63,578 bases of DNA, taken from contig NYZA01000017.1 of assembly GCA_002686955.1 (NCBI GenBank), positions 1 through 63,578 of the forward strand, in the 5' to 3' direction. Source of the stretch: Gemmatimonadota bacterium (lineage in GTDB: Bacteria > GCA-2686955). The translations under genes and the position numbers were made by a program. Below the pieces are notes generated by a model, which searched no databases, was not told the DNA's origin, and saw only the letters and a program-made list of their open reading frames with translations. This document shows, piece after piece, positions 43,517 to 52,496 of this stretch (the first letter of the stretch is position 1; the number at the start of each line of letters is the position of its first letter).

Positions 43517-46500
43517 ATGCACCAGGCGTCCCTTCCCAAGGAGACAGGCCGATCCGCGCCGGAGCGCGTGGCGGGGCTCTATTCCCTGCGCACAGAGCTG
43601 GGTTCCGGCGCGGAAGGTGTGGTCTATCGGGTGCGCCATGAAGTTTCGGGAGAGGAGTTCGCTCTCAAGCGGCCGCACGAGGGCGCGGCGGGAGCACGCG
43701 CCTCGTTCAAGTGGCAGTTTCGCCATCTCGCCGAGGTCCGCCATCCCAACGTGGCCAAGGTCGAGGATTTCGGCTTCGATGAGAACGGCGAGCCCTTCTT
43801 TACGATGGAGATCCTCGACGCGGAGCCGCTTCGCTCAGGTCGGTTGAGTGGAGGATTGGGGGATGCGCTGCAAGTCGCCGCGCAGGTTGCCGATGCGCTC
43901 GACGCGCTGCACGGTGCCGGGCTGGTTCACGGAGACCTGAAACCGGACAACATCCTTCAGACACGGGATTCGAATCCCCGCGTGGTGCTGGCCGATCTGG
44001 GGCTCGCGCGACCACACGGCGTGGCATCCCGTCTTTGCGGCACACCCGACTATATGGCGCCTGAGATTGCGCTCGGCCGTTTCTCCGATGGAAGAGCAGA
44101 TTTCTACAGCCTGGGTGTCGCGCTCTTCGAATGGGTAGCGGGCCATCGACCCTTCGTGGGCGAATCGGTTCCCGAGGTGATTCGGCTGCATGTGGAAGAG
44201 GAGGCGCCGAGGCTCTCCTCCGTCGCGAAAGAGGTGCCCAAGGTCCTCGATGAGCTCGTCGCACGTCTGCTCGAGAAAGATCCCGATGCCCGCGTACGTT
44301 CGGGGCGGCAGGTCATCGATGCGCTCCGCGCCAGCGCCACCGCCGCCGGGCTGGAGGGGGCGGTGACGCCTGCCGGTTTACTGATGGGCGCTTTTCGGGC
44401 TCGTGAATCCGATCTCCGCTACCTGCGGAGGGCCTGGGCTCGCGCGAGGCGGCACTCATCGATTCGAGTGGCCGGTCTCATCGGTCCGGCGGGTTGCGGC
44501 AAGAGCCGCCTTCTCGATGAGCTGGAATGGCGGGCACGTCTTTCCGGTGCCTGGGTGGGGCGAGCGAACTGCGATCCGGATGATCCCGAGGTCTACTCCC
44601 CTCTCGCGGGGGCGATCGCGGCGATCGCGGCCCGCCTTCCTTTGCCAATGGTCGACGGCTGGGCGCGCCAGTTCCCCGGTACGGCGGCACTGGGCTTCGG
44701 GGAGGTTGCCGGTCAGCCCGAGCCGGTTCAGGTGTATGAGGCACTGGTCGAGCTCTTCGCGCGAAGTCCACGTCCCGTCCTCATGATCGTCGATCACGCG
44801 GAACAGGGGTCGGCCGAGACCGTCGAGGTGCTGGCCGCTCTCGCCGAGGCCGGCGGCGATGCGCGGGCGATGGTCGTCTTCGCCCGCGGCAAGCTGCGCA
44901 GGAACGAACGGAGGGCTGAACGGGATCCGCGCACACCCGACAACGACGGCATGAGGTATCCCCCAAGAGGGGCGTGGAAGAGGGTCGAAGAGGCGGCCGG
45001 ATTGGTCGAGTTGTCCGATCTTCCCTCCGAGGAGATCGAGTCGATCGCGAAAGCAATGCTCGGAGCGGAGAGGCTCTCCCGTTCCTTCGGCGAGCTGCTG
45101 GCCCTGGAGGTGCGAGGGCGCCCCGGTCGACTGAAACGCTTACTCTCGGGCCTCATGGCCACTGGCGCGCTCCACCGAAGCGCGGGCGCCTGGACGGCGG
45201 AGGTGGAAGAGGTCGCGTGGTACGCCGAGGGGATTGCGCTCGACGACGGCGAGAACGAGGCGATTGCGGCGATGGTGGAGAGGCTCGATCCGCTCGAACG
45301 ACGCGCCTTGTTATGCTGTGCCACCGTTCGCCAGGGCGACATCGAGCTTCTGGCGGAGCTGCTCGGGCAGGCTCCGAGTCGCGCACGCCAAGTCGCGGAG
45401 AGCTTGGAGCGCTCTGGCGCTCTGCGGGTGGATGCCGATGGACGATTCCAGGTCCGCTCTCGTGAATTGAGCGAGGCAATTCTCAACCAAAACGCCGGCG
45501 AAGAGGTTCGAGATGTCCGAGCGAGGGCGGCCTTGGCGCTGGCGGCCGCGGAGCAATGCGATCCCCTTCAGGTGGCGCGTCTGGCACTCGGAGGATGCGA
45601 GCTCCAGCTCGCGAGTATCTGGGTCGACCGGGCACTCGAGGGGCTGGGATCCACCTCTTCTCGTGCGGCGCAACGGGCGCTCATCGAAGGGTTGATCGGT
45701 CTTCAGATCGCCGAAGACGCAGGCCCCGAGGAGCGTGCCGAGACACTGTGGCGTGCGATCGATCTGATCGACGGGCAGGGAGACCATGCCGGAGCCGCGG
45801 CCTTGGCCGAGGATCTTCTCTCCCTCGCCGACGAGCTCCCCGTTGGAGCCGACCCGGATCTCCATCGGGCCTACGGGTGGCGCTGGGTGGCCCACGCCCA
45901 TTACTCGCTCGGTACCGGCGATCGGGGCGAGGCCGCGCTGGAGAAGGGTATCGAGGCCTTGGGTGAGAAGCCGGCCGATGAGCCGGCATCGCATGGGGAT
46001 GAGAGGGTCCATCTTCTCCATCTGAGAGGCTTGATTCTGATGGCAGCGGGGCGTTTCGACGACGCAGCGGCTTTGCTAGAGAGCGTCGAACGTGATCTTG
46101 CTCCGCATACGCTCGATCCCGAACTGCACACCGCTCGACTCAAGGGGACCCTCGCTGGACTCGCCTCTCGTCTGGGGCGCCCCGAAGATGCCGCGGGCTA
46201 TGCCTCCGAGGCTCTGACCTATCACGAGCGGGTCGGAGATTTCACCCGCGCGGCGGCCAGCTACAACGTATACGGAATGCTCGCCTATCAGCGCAACGCG
46301 TGGAAGGTGATGAGCTCGAACTTCCGAAAAGCGTTGGCGAATGCGGAGCGGGCCGGAGATCTGGCCAACGCATTGCGGGCGATGTCGAACGTTGCCTATG
46401 CGGAAGCGGAGGGCGGTAGCTGGGATGAAGCTCTCGCCACCACACGGCGAGGGCGACTGCTTTGTGAACGGATCGGAGACGACGCCCAACGGGTCGGCTT

Positions 46501-48433
46501 TCTGAACACAGCGGGTCTGATCCTGCTCTGGCGCGGTGACTTGGGCGCGGCCGAGGAGGAGTTCGGCGCCGGGCTCGATCTGGGGCGCCGATGCGGCTAC
46601 AGGGAGTCGGTACCGGTCACCCTCGGCAATCTGGGTGACTGCGCGCTGGAGCGGGGCGATCTCGATTCGGCGTGCAAGCAGTTCGAGGAGGCCCTGGAGG
46701 GCTCTCGAGAGTTCGGACTCCGAGATGCCGAGCTCGAGAATACACGGCGTCTGGCGGAAACCCATCTTCGCCTCGGAGATCTGGGCAGGGCGTGGCGTTT
46801 GGGGCGAGACGCGGCGCGCGAAGCGCGGGAGAATGAGGCGCCCTACGAGACTGCCCAGCTCTACCGACTGGTCGGGCTGTACCACGAGACAGAAGGCCGG
46901 CACCGGCGAGCGAGTGCCGCATATGGGCGCTCGCTTCGGATCCTCGACCACCTGGGCCGCGCCTACGAGGGCGCCCGCGTCCGCTTTCGAATGGGAACCG
47001 CGGTTTTCCGCGGCGGCGATCGAGGAACCGGCCGGCGCGAGATCGAACAGGCCGAGCAGGTCTTCAAGCGCTTCGGCGCGCGGAGAGAGCTCGCCGAGCT
47101 GAACGACACCCGTCTAGCCCTCGAACAAGAGGCCGATGGAGCGGGCGGTCGCGCTTTCCGCAAGATGGAGATCTTGCTCGAGGCGAGCCGGGCTATCAAC
47201 GGTGCGCCGGACATAGACGAACTGGTCGGCTCGGTGATCGACGGCGCCGTCGAGGTCAGCGAAGCGGAGAGGGGATTCCTCGTAACCAGGGACTTGGAAG
47301 GAGATTTCCATTTCCAAGTTGCGCGGCGGAGGGACGGCGCCGGCGCACCGATCGGGGATGTCTCCCGTTCGGCATTGCGGCGCGCTTTCGACGAGGGGCA
47401 GCCTTCGGTCATCACCGATGTGTCGTCCGCGGAGGGGATTCGAAGCGTGGCCACCGACCCTACGCGCAGCATGCTGAGCCTCGAGCTGAAATCGATTATG
47501 TGCGTCCCGCTTCTCGTAAAGGAAACGATCGTTGGAGCGATGTACGTCGACAATCGTTGCTCCCCGGCGACGAGTTTCAATGACGAGGATCTGAAGCTGC
47601 TGGAGTCGCTTGCGAGCATCGCCGCGACCGCAATGGAGCGCGCACGCCTCTACAGCCGGCTCATGGCCAACTACAAGTCGTTGGAGCGTTCGAAGTTGGC
47701 GATAGAGCAGGCATTCACTCGTCTCAATGAGACCCGCGAAGGGCTGCTGCAGGCTCAGAAGATCGGCTCGATGGGTCAGCTCGCGGCCGGGATCGCCCAT
47801 GAGTTGAAGCAACCGCTGACGGCGATCATCGGCAGGCTCGATCTTCTCGCACTCGAAACTCTCTCGGAGCGCGGAACGCGGAACCTCGATGTGCTGACCA
47901 GCCAGGCACTACGAATGAAGAAACTGGTTCAATCGATGAACGGCTATGTTCGTCAGTCGACCGGAGAGAAAGAGGCGCTGGATCCATGCACGCCGGTGCA
48001 CGAAGCCCTCGCGCTCCTCGGGGAACGTGTGCGCACCGCACGAGTAGAAGTGTCGCTTGATCTCGACGAAGGAGCGGCCCTGGTGCGCGGCGACGAATCT
48101 CAACTTCAGCAGGTCATGATCAATCTGATCACCAATGCGGTGGATGCCATGGAGGAGCGGGAGGAGCGGCGTCTCCGGATCGAGACCACAGTCGACGTTT
48201 CGGTCTGCAGGCTCAGGGTTTCAGACAGCGGGGCGGGGATTCCAGCGTCGAGGATTCACAAGATCTACGAGCTCTTCGAGACGAGCAAGCCGAAGGGGAA
48301 AGGGACGGGACTCGGGCTTGCCATCGTCCGAGGGATTGTCGAAGAGCACGGTGGATCGATACGGGTCGAGAGCACCCCCGACGAAGGTACGGCTTTTGAG
48401 ATCGAGCTCCCACTCATGAATCGCGAAGATTAG
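43517..48433 (+). CDS. Ser/Thr protein kinase - STAND NTPase - TPR - GAF - histidine kinase
   Basis: One 1638-residue soluble protein combines two kinase types. The Hanks-type kinase spans residues about 20-285, with glycine loop GSGAEGVVY, K51, catalytic D140 in HGDLKPDN, D160 in ADLGLA and APE at MAPE. An AAA/STAND-like NTPase follows, with Walker A in IGPAGCGKSRLLDEL. Tandem TPR helices cover roughly 650-1180. A GAF domain lies around 1220-1390. Next is HisKA with the phosphoacceptor in AAGIAHELKQPLTAI, and HATPase with DSGAGIP and GKGTGLGLAIV. There is no membrane helix and no receiver domain. It diverges from sprA. Similar arrays are known in Myxococcota and cyanobacteria. Confidence 0.93.
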   Translation: MHQASLPKETGRSAPERVAGLYSLRTELGSGAEGVVYRVRHEVSGEEFALKRPHEGAAGARASFKWQFRHLAEVRHPNVAKVEDFGFDENGEPFFTMEILDAEPLRSGRLSGGLGDALQVAAQVADALDALHGAGLVHGDLKPDNILQTRDSNPRVVLADLGLARPHGVASRLCGTPDYMAPEIALGRFSDGRADFYSLGVALFEWVAGHRPFVGESVPEVIRLHVEEEAPRLSSVAKEVPKVLDELVARLLEKDPDARVRSGRQVIDALRASATAAGLEGAVTPAGLLMGAFRARESDLRYLRRAWARARRHSSIRVAGLIGPAGCGKSRLLDELEWRARLSGAWVGRANCDPDDPEVYSPLAGAIAAIAARLPLPMVDGWARQFPGTAALGFGEVAGQPEPVQVYEALVELFARSPRPVLMIVDHAEQGSAETVEVLAALAEAGGDARAMVVFARGKLRRNERRAERDPRTPDNDGMRYPPRGAWKRVEEAAGLVELSDLPSEEIESIAKAMLGAERLSRSFGELLALEVRGRPGRLKRLLSGLMATGALHRSAGAWTAEVEEVAWYAEGIALDDGENEAIAAMVERLDPLERRALLCCATVRQGDIELLAELLGQAPSRARQVAESLERSGALRVDADGRFQVRSRELSEAILNQNAGEEVRDVRARAALALAAAEQCDPLQVARLALGGCELQLASIWVDRALEGLGSTSSRAAQRALIEGLIGLQIAEDAGPEERAETLWRAIDLIDGQGDHAGAAALAEDLLSLADELPVGADPDLHRAYGWRWVAHAHYSLGTGDRGEAALEKGIEALGEKPADEPASHGDERVHLLHLRGLILMAAGRFDDAAALLESVERDLAPHTLDPELHTARLKGTLAGLASRLGRPEDAAGYASEALTYHERVGDFTRAAASYNVYGMLAYQRNAWKVMSSNFRKALANAERAGDLANALRAMSNVAYAEAEGGSWDEALATTRRGRLLCERIGDDAQRVGFLNTAGLILLWRGDLGAAEEEFGAGLDLGRRCGYRESVPVTLGNLGDCALERGDLDSACKQFEEALEGSREFGLRDAELENTRRLAETHLRLGDLGRAWRLGRDAAREARENEAPYETAQLYRLVGLYHETEGRHRRASAAYGRSLRILDHLGRAYEGARVRFRMGTAVFRGGDRGTGRREIEQAEQVFKRFGARRELAELNDTRLALEQEADGAGGRAFRKMEILLEASRAINGAPDIDELVGSVIDGAVEVSEAERGFLVTRDLEGDFHFQVARRRDGAGAPIGDVSRSALRRAFDEGQPSVITDVSSAEGIRSVATDPTRSMLSLELKSIMCVPLLVKETIVGAMYVDNRCSPATSFNDEDLKLLESLASIAATAMERARLYSRLMANYKSLERSKLAIEQAFTRLNETREGLLQAQKIGSMGQLAAGIAHELKQPLTAIIGRLDLLALETLSERGTRNLDVLTSQALRMKKLVQSMNGYVRQSTGEKEALDPCTPVHEALALLGERVRTARVEVSLDLDEGAALVRGDESQLQQVMINLITNAVDAMEEREERRLRIETTVDVSVCRLRVSDSGAGIPASRIHKIYELFETSKPKGKGTGLGLAIVRGIVEEHGGSIRVESTPDEGTAFEIELPLMNRED

Positions 48434-48445
48434 TCCTTTCAATAG

Positions 48446-48598
48446 GTCGATCGATCGAAAAACAACCAGCTCGCGCTCCGCGAAAAGAGCCTCGGGGTGA
48501 TCACGTGTGGCATCACGGTGAACTACCTCTACGAAAACCTGTCGGAGGGGCGGGGCCTTAGCCATTTGCACATCGGTGTGTATCCAGCTCCGGCGGAG
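48446..48598 (+). pseudogene. Internal scrap of indolepyruvate oxidoreductase alpha subunit (IorA)
   Basis: The frame opens after a stop at 48443-48445 and encodes LREKSLGVITCGITVNYLYE and LSHLHIGVYPAP. This matches the IorA segment at the start of its second PFOR domain, typically LGVITSGISY followed by KLG and YPLP. The rest of IorA, meaning the pyrimidine and TPP domains and the two ferredoxin clusters, is absent on both sides. The scrap runs in frame into IorB. It starts 12 bases after the giant kinase stop codon, so deletions have occurred on both flanks. Confidence 0.72.
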
Positions 48599-49405
48599 AT
48601 GATTCTCGCTGGTGTCGGCGGGCAGGGCATCCTGTCGATCGCGTACGTGCTCGATCATGCGGCGTTGCGACAGAACCTGCATGTCAAGCAGGCGGATGTC
48701 CATGGGATGGCCCAGCGCGGCGGCGCCGTGCAATCCCACTCGAGGATCGCCGATAGGGCGATCCACAGCGATCTGATTCCGGCGGGAGCCGCCGGCATGA
48801 TTCTCGGCGTTGAGCCGCTGGAGTCGCTCCGCTACACACATCTCCTCAGCCCTGAGGGCACCGTCGTTTCAACGATCGCACCGCACCGGAGTATCCCCGA
48901 CTATCCAGCCATAAGCGAGCTTCTCACGCAGTTGGAGGGCTTGCCCAATGTCGTCTTGATCGACTCCGATCGTCTGGCTCGCATGGCCGGCAGCCCGAAG
49001 GCCCACAACATGGTGATGGCGGGCGCCGCGGTCTTCAGCCTTCCGATCGAGGCGGCGAATGCGGAGAAGGCGAGTCGACGGCTCTTCGCCTCCAAGGGCG
49101 ACCGGATCGTGGAGGTCAACCTGCGGGCCTTCCGGCTCGGAGCCGCCTTCTTCGAGATCTACCGTGAGCTCGCGGCGATCGGCGTGCAGCGCGAACGAAT
49201 TCGTCGTTTCAGCGCCAAGTTGGGAGCAGCCGGGCCGACCCCCGAGAGTCTGCGTATCTGGGGCGATCTTCTATGCGGCGATGGTGGTGGAGAGATTCTC
49301 TCCTCGCTGGAGAGCCAAGACCTAGAAGTGACGCCGGAGCCGGCCGCCATCGAGGAGCTGCCTCATGGAAGCCTGGGCGGAGGCGAGGCGGAACGAAATA
49401 TGTAG
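48497..49405 (+). CDS. iorB: Indolepyruvate ferredoxin oxidoreductase beta subunit (IorB)
   Basis: IorB is the gamma-type domain of the aryl-pyruvate:ferredoxin oxidoreductase that degrades aromatic amino acids. From residue 35 it shows MILAGVGGQGILSIAYVL, VKQADVHGMAQRGGAVQSH and AHNMVMAGAAV, all classic for the family. The GTG at 48497 lies inside the IorA scrap. The family-like start would be ATG at 48599, but no ribosome site precedes it. The catalytic partner IorA is missing here, so the gene may be an orphan unless iorA is elsewhere. The 3' end overlaps the convergent amylase gene by 43 bases. Confidence 0.85.
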   Translation: MITCGITVNYLYENLSEGRGLSHLHIGVYPAPAEMILAGVGGQGILSIAYVLDHAALRQNLHVKQADVHGMAQRGGAVQSHSRIADRAIHSDLIPAGAAGMILGVEPLESLRYTHLLSPEGTVVSTIAPHRSIPDYPAISELLTQLEGLPNVVLIDSDRLARMAGSPKAHNMVMAGAAVFSLPIEAANAEKASRRLFASKGDRIVEVNLRAFRLGAAFFEIYRELAAIGVQRERIRRFSAKLGAAGPTPESLRIWGDLLCGDGGGEILSSLESQDLEVTPEPAAIEELPHGSLGGGEAERNM

Positions 49406-51516
49406 ATTGCATTGCGATCGACGCGATCGACAATCAGCTCGCCCCCGTCGACCCGGGCCGAACTCAATTGAAGGGCATCGATCCACAGGCCATCTGGAAG
49501 GGTCGTGGAGAGGCGCACGGTGACCCTGGCGGGGCCGCGGTTGACCAAGACACCGGCGCGGTCTTTTCCCTCACGCCGGTCCATGTAGAGGAGCCCTCCG
49601 TCGGTTTCCGCGACTCTGAAGTCGACCAATGCGTTGCGAAGCGCCGGTGACTCGCGACGAACCCGAAGACCCTGGCGGATCGCATGAAGCAGATCGCGAT
49701 CCCATGTAGACTCCGTCCAGTCGAAGGCGCGCCGGTTGTCGGGATCTCGGTCCCCTTTCATAGCCACTTCATCGCCGTAGTAGATCAAGGGGGCGCCCGG
49801 CCATGTAAGCAGGAAGAGCAGTCCCAGCTTGGCTCTTTCCGCATCGCCGCCGCAGACCGTGTTCCAGCGCGCAGTGTCGTGGCTGCCCAAGAGATTGACC
49901 ATCGCCTCCGTGACGACCATCGGATGGGCGCGGAGCAGAGTTCTCAACGAGCGCGCGAACTCGCCCGCGCTGATCGACTGCTCCCCGAAGAAAGCAACGC
50001 ACGCACGCCTGAAGCGGTACCCCGTAACACCATCGAGCTCGTCGCCTTCCAGCCACGCGCGGGGATCGGCCCAGATCTCACCGAGAAGAAAGGCATCTTC
50101 CTCAACTCCGCCCGGTGCCTCCCGCACCACATTCCTGAAGGTGCGCCAGAATCGATGCTCCAATCGTTCCGCGGCGTCGAGACGCCAGCCGTCGATCCCC
50201 TCCGCCATCCAGCGTCGAACCGCGCCGTGTAGATGGGCGAGCACATCCGGATGATCGGTCCGTAGCTCTGGCAGATGCCCGTATCCATTCCACGCGGCAT
50301 AGTTCGGTCGTTCCGGCGGCGCGATGGGGAAAGAATCGACCATGTACCACGCGGCATAGGGCGATGCCGAGCCCCTCTCGAAGAGATCCCGAAAAGCCGG
50401 GTGTTTATCGCCGGAATGATTGAACACGCCATCGAGCACGATCCGCATACCACGGCGCTCGAGCTGCGCCATGAGCCCGCGGAAATCGGCGAGCTCACCG
50501 AGGTGGGGATCGATGTGGTTGTAGTCCGCGACATCGTATTTGTGATTCGAGGGTGACGTGAAGATCGGATTGAGATAGAGGGCCGTCGCTCCCAGCTCCT
50601 CGATATGTGTGAGGTGATCGGTGATACCGGCCAGGTCGCCCCCCTGGTAGCGGTAATGGCCCGGTCGACTGCCCCAGGGATCGGTTTTTCGAGGATCGTT
50701 CGTGGGATCGCCGTTCGCGAATCTCTCCGGAAATATCTGGTAGAAGACGGCGTCACGAACCCATCGAGGAGGCAGATTCCGTCTATTCGCCGCGGCGGGT
50801 CGGGCGAACGAGCCGGATTCGGGAATCTCTTCTCGTACGCCGGCGGCGCCGAAATAGAGCGTCGTTTCGCCATCCTCGATTCGGAAGCGGTAGCCGCTCG
50901 ACCGTGGGCTGGCCGGCAGCTCAGCCGCCCACACCGATTCCACACCTTCATCGCCTAGGTGCACCATGGCGATCCACGATCGATCGATCCACTGGACGAA
51001 CGCCTTTGAAACATCGCCCGATCGAGTCAAGAGGCGTACTTCGACGCTTCCGTCGAGGTGGGCGCTCACCCAAGGGCGCCCTTCGGGATGGCAGATGCGC
51101 TCGACATCGATCTCTCCATCCGCGCGCCTCACCGCCGGCCAGCGCGGCGCCTGAAGCTTGAGCACGCCGTTGCGTCCCCCGTAGCCGTCCGGCTCCGTCG
51201 CATACGCATCGGGGTCGCAGATGTACCGTTTGCCGTCTTCGAGGAATTTGTACCGATGGGTCCTCGGCAAGAGAAACATCGTCTCGTGAAACCATCCCGA
51301 GTCATCCGGTCCTATCATCGGCGTCGACTCGAGATCCCAGCCGTTGAAGCTGCCCACGATATGGACCTGCGTCGTCCCCTCCGGCGGATGATGGCGAAAC
51401 GAAACCGGTATGAGAACCCGAGACCGGTTCGCTTCGCCCTCAGCGACGTCATGTGGTGGGCGGGCGCAGGTGGAGACCGAAAACGCAGCGATCACCCCAA
51501 AGGTCCGAATCTTCAA
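49363..51516 (-). CDS. Alpha-amylase family (GH13) lipoprotein
   Basis: The start is TTG at 51516, overlapping the malG stop (TTGA) and preceded by GGGAGGGG. The lipoprotein signal is KIRTFGVIAAFSVSTC. An N-terminal immunoglobulin-like glycogen-binding module (TQVHIVGSFNGWDLEST) and a second beta domain precede the GH13 barrel. The barrel has DGVFNHSG, GWRLDAAERL (nucleophile Asp), FLLGEIWAD (acid Glu) and LLGSHDTAR. All catalytic residues are present. The 717 residues and N-terminal modules resemble neopullulanase/cyclomaltodextrinase types. It probably cuts alpha-glucans at the cell surface for the adjacent importer. Confidence 0.92.
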   Translation of the reverse strand: MKIRTFGVIAAFSVSTCARPPHDVAEGEANRSRVLIPVSFRHHPPEGTTQVHIVGSFNGWDLESTPMIGPDDSGWFHETMFLLPRTHRYKFLEDGKRYICDPDAYATEPDGYGGRNGVLKLQAPRWPAVRRADGEIDVERICHPEGRPWVSAHLDGSVEVRLLTRSGDVSKAFVQWIDRSWIAMVHLGDEGVESVWAAELPASPRSSGYRFRIEDGETTLYFGAAGVREEIPESGSFARPAAANRRNLPPRWVRDAVFYQIFPERFANGDPTNDPRKTDPWGSRPGHYRYQGGDLAGITDHLTHIEELGATALYLNPIFTSPSNHKYDVADYNHIDPHLGELADFRGLMAQLERRGMRIVLDGVFNHSGDKHPAFRDLFERGSASPYAAWYMVDSFPIAPPERPNYAAWNGYGHLPELRTDHPDVLAHLHGAVRRWMAEGIDGWRLDAAERLEHRFWRTFRNVVREAPGGVEEDAFLLGEIWADPRAWLEGDELDGVTGYRFRRACVAFFGEQSISAGEFARSLRTLLRAHPMVVTEAMVNLLGSHDTARWNTVCGGDAERAKLGLLFLLTWPGAPLIYYGDEVAMKGDRDPDNRRAFDWTESTWDRDLLHAIRQGLRVRRESPALRNALVDFRVAETDGGLLYMDRREGKDRAGVLVNRGPARVTVRLSTTLPDGLWIDALQLSSARVDGGELIVDRVDRNAIYIFRSASPPPRLP

Positions 51517-52496
51517 TCTTTCACCCCTCCCAGAGTAAGACCGCTGATCAGCCATCTGTTGAGGAAGAGAAAGAGCACCACGACCGGGATGCTCACGATG
51601 AGTGCGGCGGCTGCATAGAGTCCCCATTCGGTCGTCATATTCGATTGAAACGATTTGAGGCCGACCGGAAGTGTGAAGAGCGCCTCATTCTGCAGTATCT
51701 GCGCAGCCACGATGTAGTCGGTCCAGGCGTTCATGAAGCTGAAGAGCGCAGTGATTACCAGAGCCGGGGCGGATAGAGGGAGCACGATCCGCACGAATGC
51801 TCCCCATCTGCCGGCGCCGTCGATGAGAGCGGCCTCTTCGAGGGAGCGCGGAATGGTGTCGTAATACCCTTTCATGAGCCAGATCGAGAAAGGCAGCGCC
51901 GTAGAGACGTAGATCACACCCAGTCCCATGAATGTGTTGACCAGCTGCAGGCGCGCGAGAAGGATGAAAAGAGGGAGCAGCAACATCGTCGCCGGAAACA
52001 TCTGCGTCGTGAGCACTCCGAGAAGCCCGGCGCGCCGCCCGGGGAAACGGAATCGGCTGAACGCGTAGCCGGCCGTCGATGCGAAAGCGAGACCGATCAA
52101 GGTCGCAACACCCGATACGAGAATCGAATTCCGCATCCAGATAAGAAAGGGTTCATCCGTGAAGAGACGTGCGTACGCATTGAAGGTGCTGTTCGGGGGG
52201 AAGATGGCCAACGATGTGGAGAGGAGTTTGTCGCCCGGTCGGAGCGAAATCGAGACGACGCGGAGCACCGGAAAGAGAGCAATCGCGGAGAAGGCGCACA
52301 GGACGAGGTGGCTCAAGAACCGGGTCGGGCGGGGGAAGCGTTCCAGAAGATCGAGTCCCGGCGGCGCCATCAGAAAGCCGAGTCCCAGAACGATCGCGGC
52401 AACGATCGCTCCTCCGAATGGAACTCCCAGCCAGAGCAGGAAGGGAGCCCAGAGCATCGAAGCGATCAGAGCGGGTCTGAGACCGCGGATTCTCAT
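51513..52496 (-). CDS. malG: Maltose-type ABC transporter permease MalG
   Basis: This inner-membrane subunit of a carbohydrate importer has 327 residues from the ATG at 52496, which overlaps the stop of the upstream gene as ATGA. Two N-terminal hydrophobic helices (WAPFLLWLGVPFGGAIVAAI) precede the standard MalG core. The core carries the EAA loop EEAALIDGAGRWGAFVRIV, which contacts the ATPase. The C-terminus ends GLTLGGVKD, typical of MalG (GLTAGAVKG). No ATPase gene (malK/msmX) is in the window. Confidence 0.93.
   Translation of the reverse strand: MRIRGLRPALIASMLWAPFLLWLGVPFGGAIVAAIVLGLGFLMAPPGLDLLERFPRPTRFLSHLVLCAFSAIALFPVLRVVSISLRPGDKLLSTSLAIFPPNSTFNAYARLFTDEPFLIWMRNSILVSGVATLIGLAFASTAGYAFSRFRFPGRRAGLLGVLTTQMFPATMLLLPLFILLARLQLVNTFMGLGVIYVSTALPFSIWLMKGYYDTIPRSLEEAALIDGAGRWGAFVRIVLPLSAPALVITALFSFMNAWTDYIVAAQILQNEALFTLPVGLKSFQSNMTTEWGLYAAAALIVSIPVVVLFLFLNRWLISGLTLGGVKD

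Noticed and set aside
43968-43990. tRNA-like TTCGAATCC stretch
   Set aside because: It falls in the kinase coding region and no cloverleaf can be formed around it.
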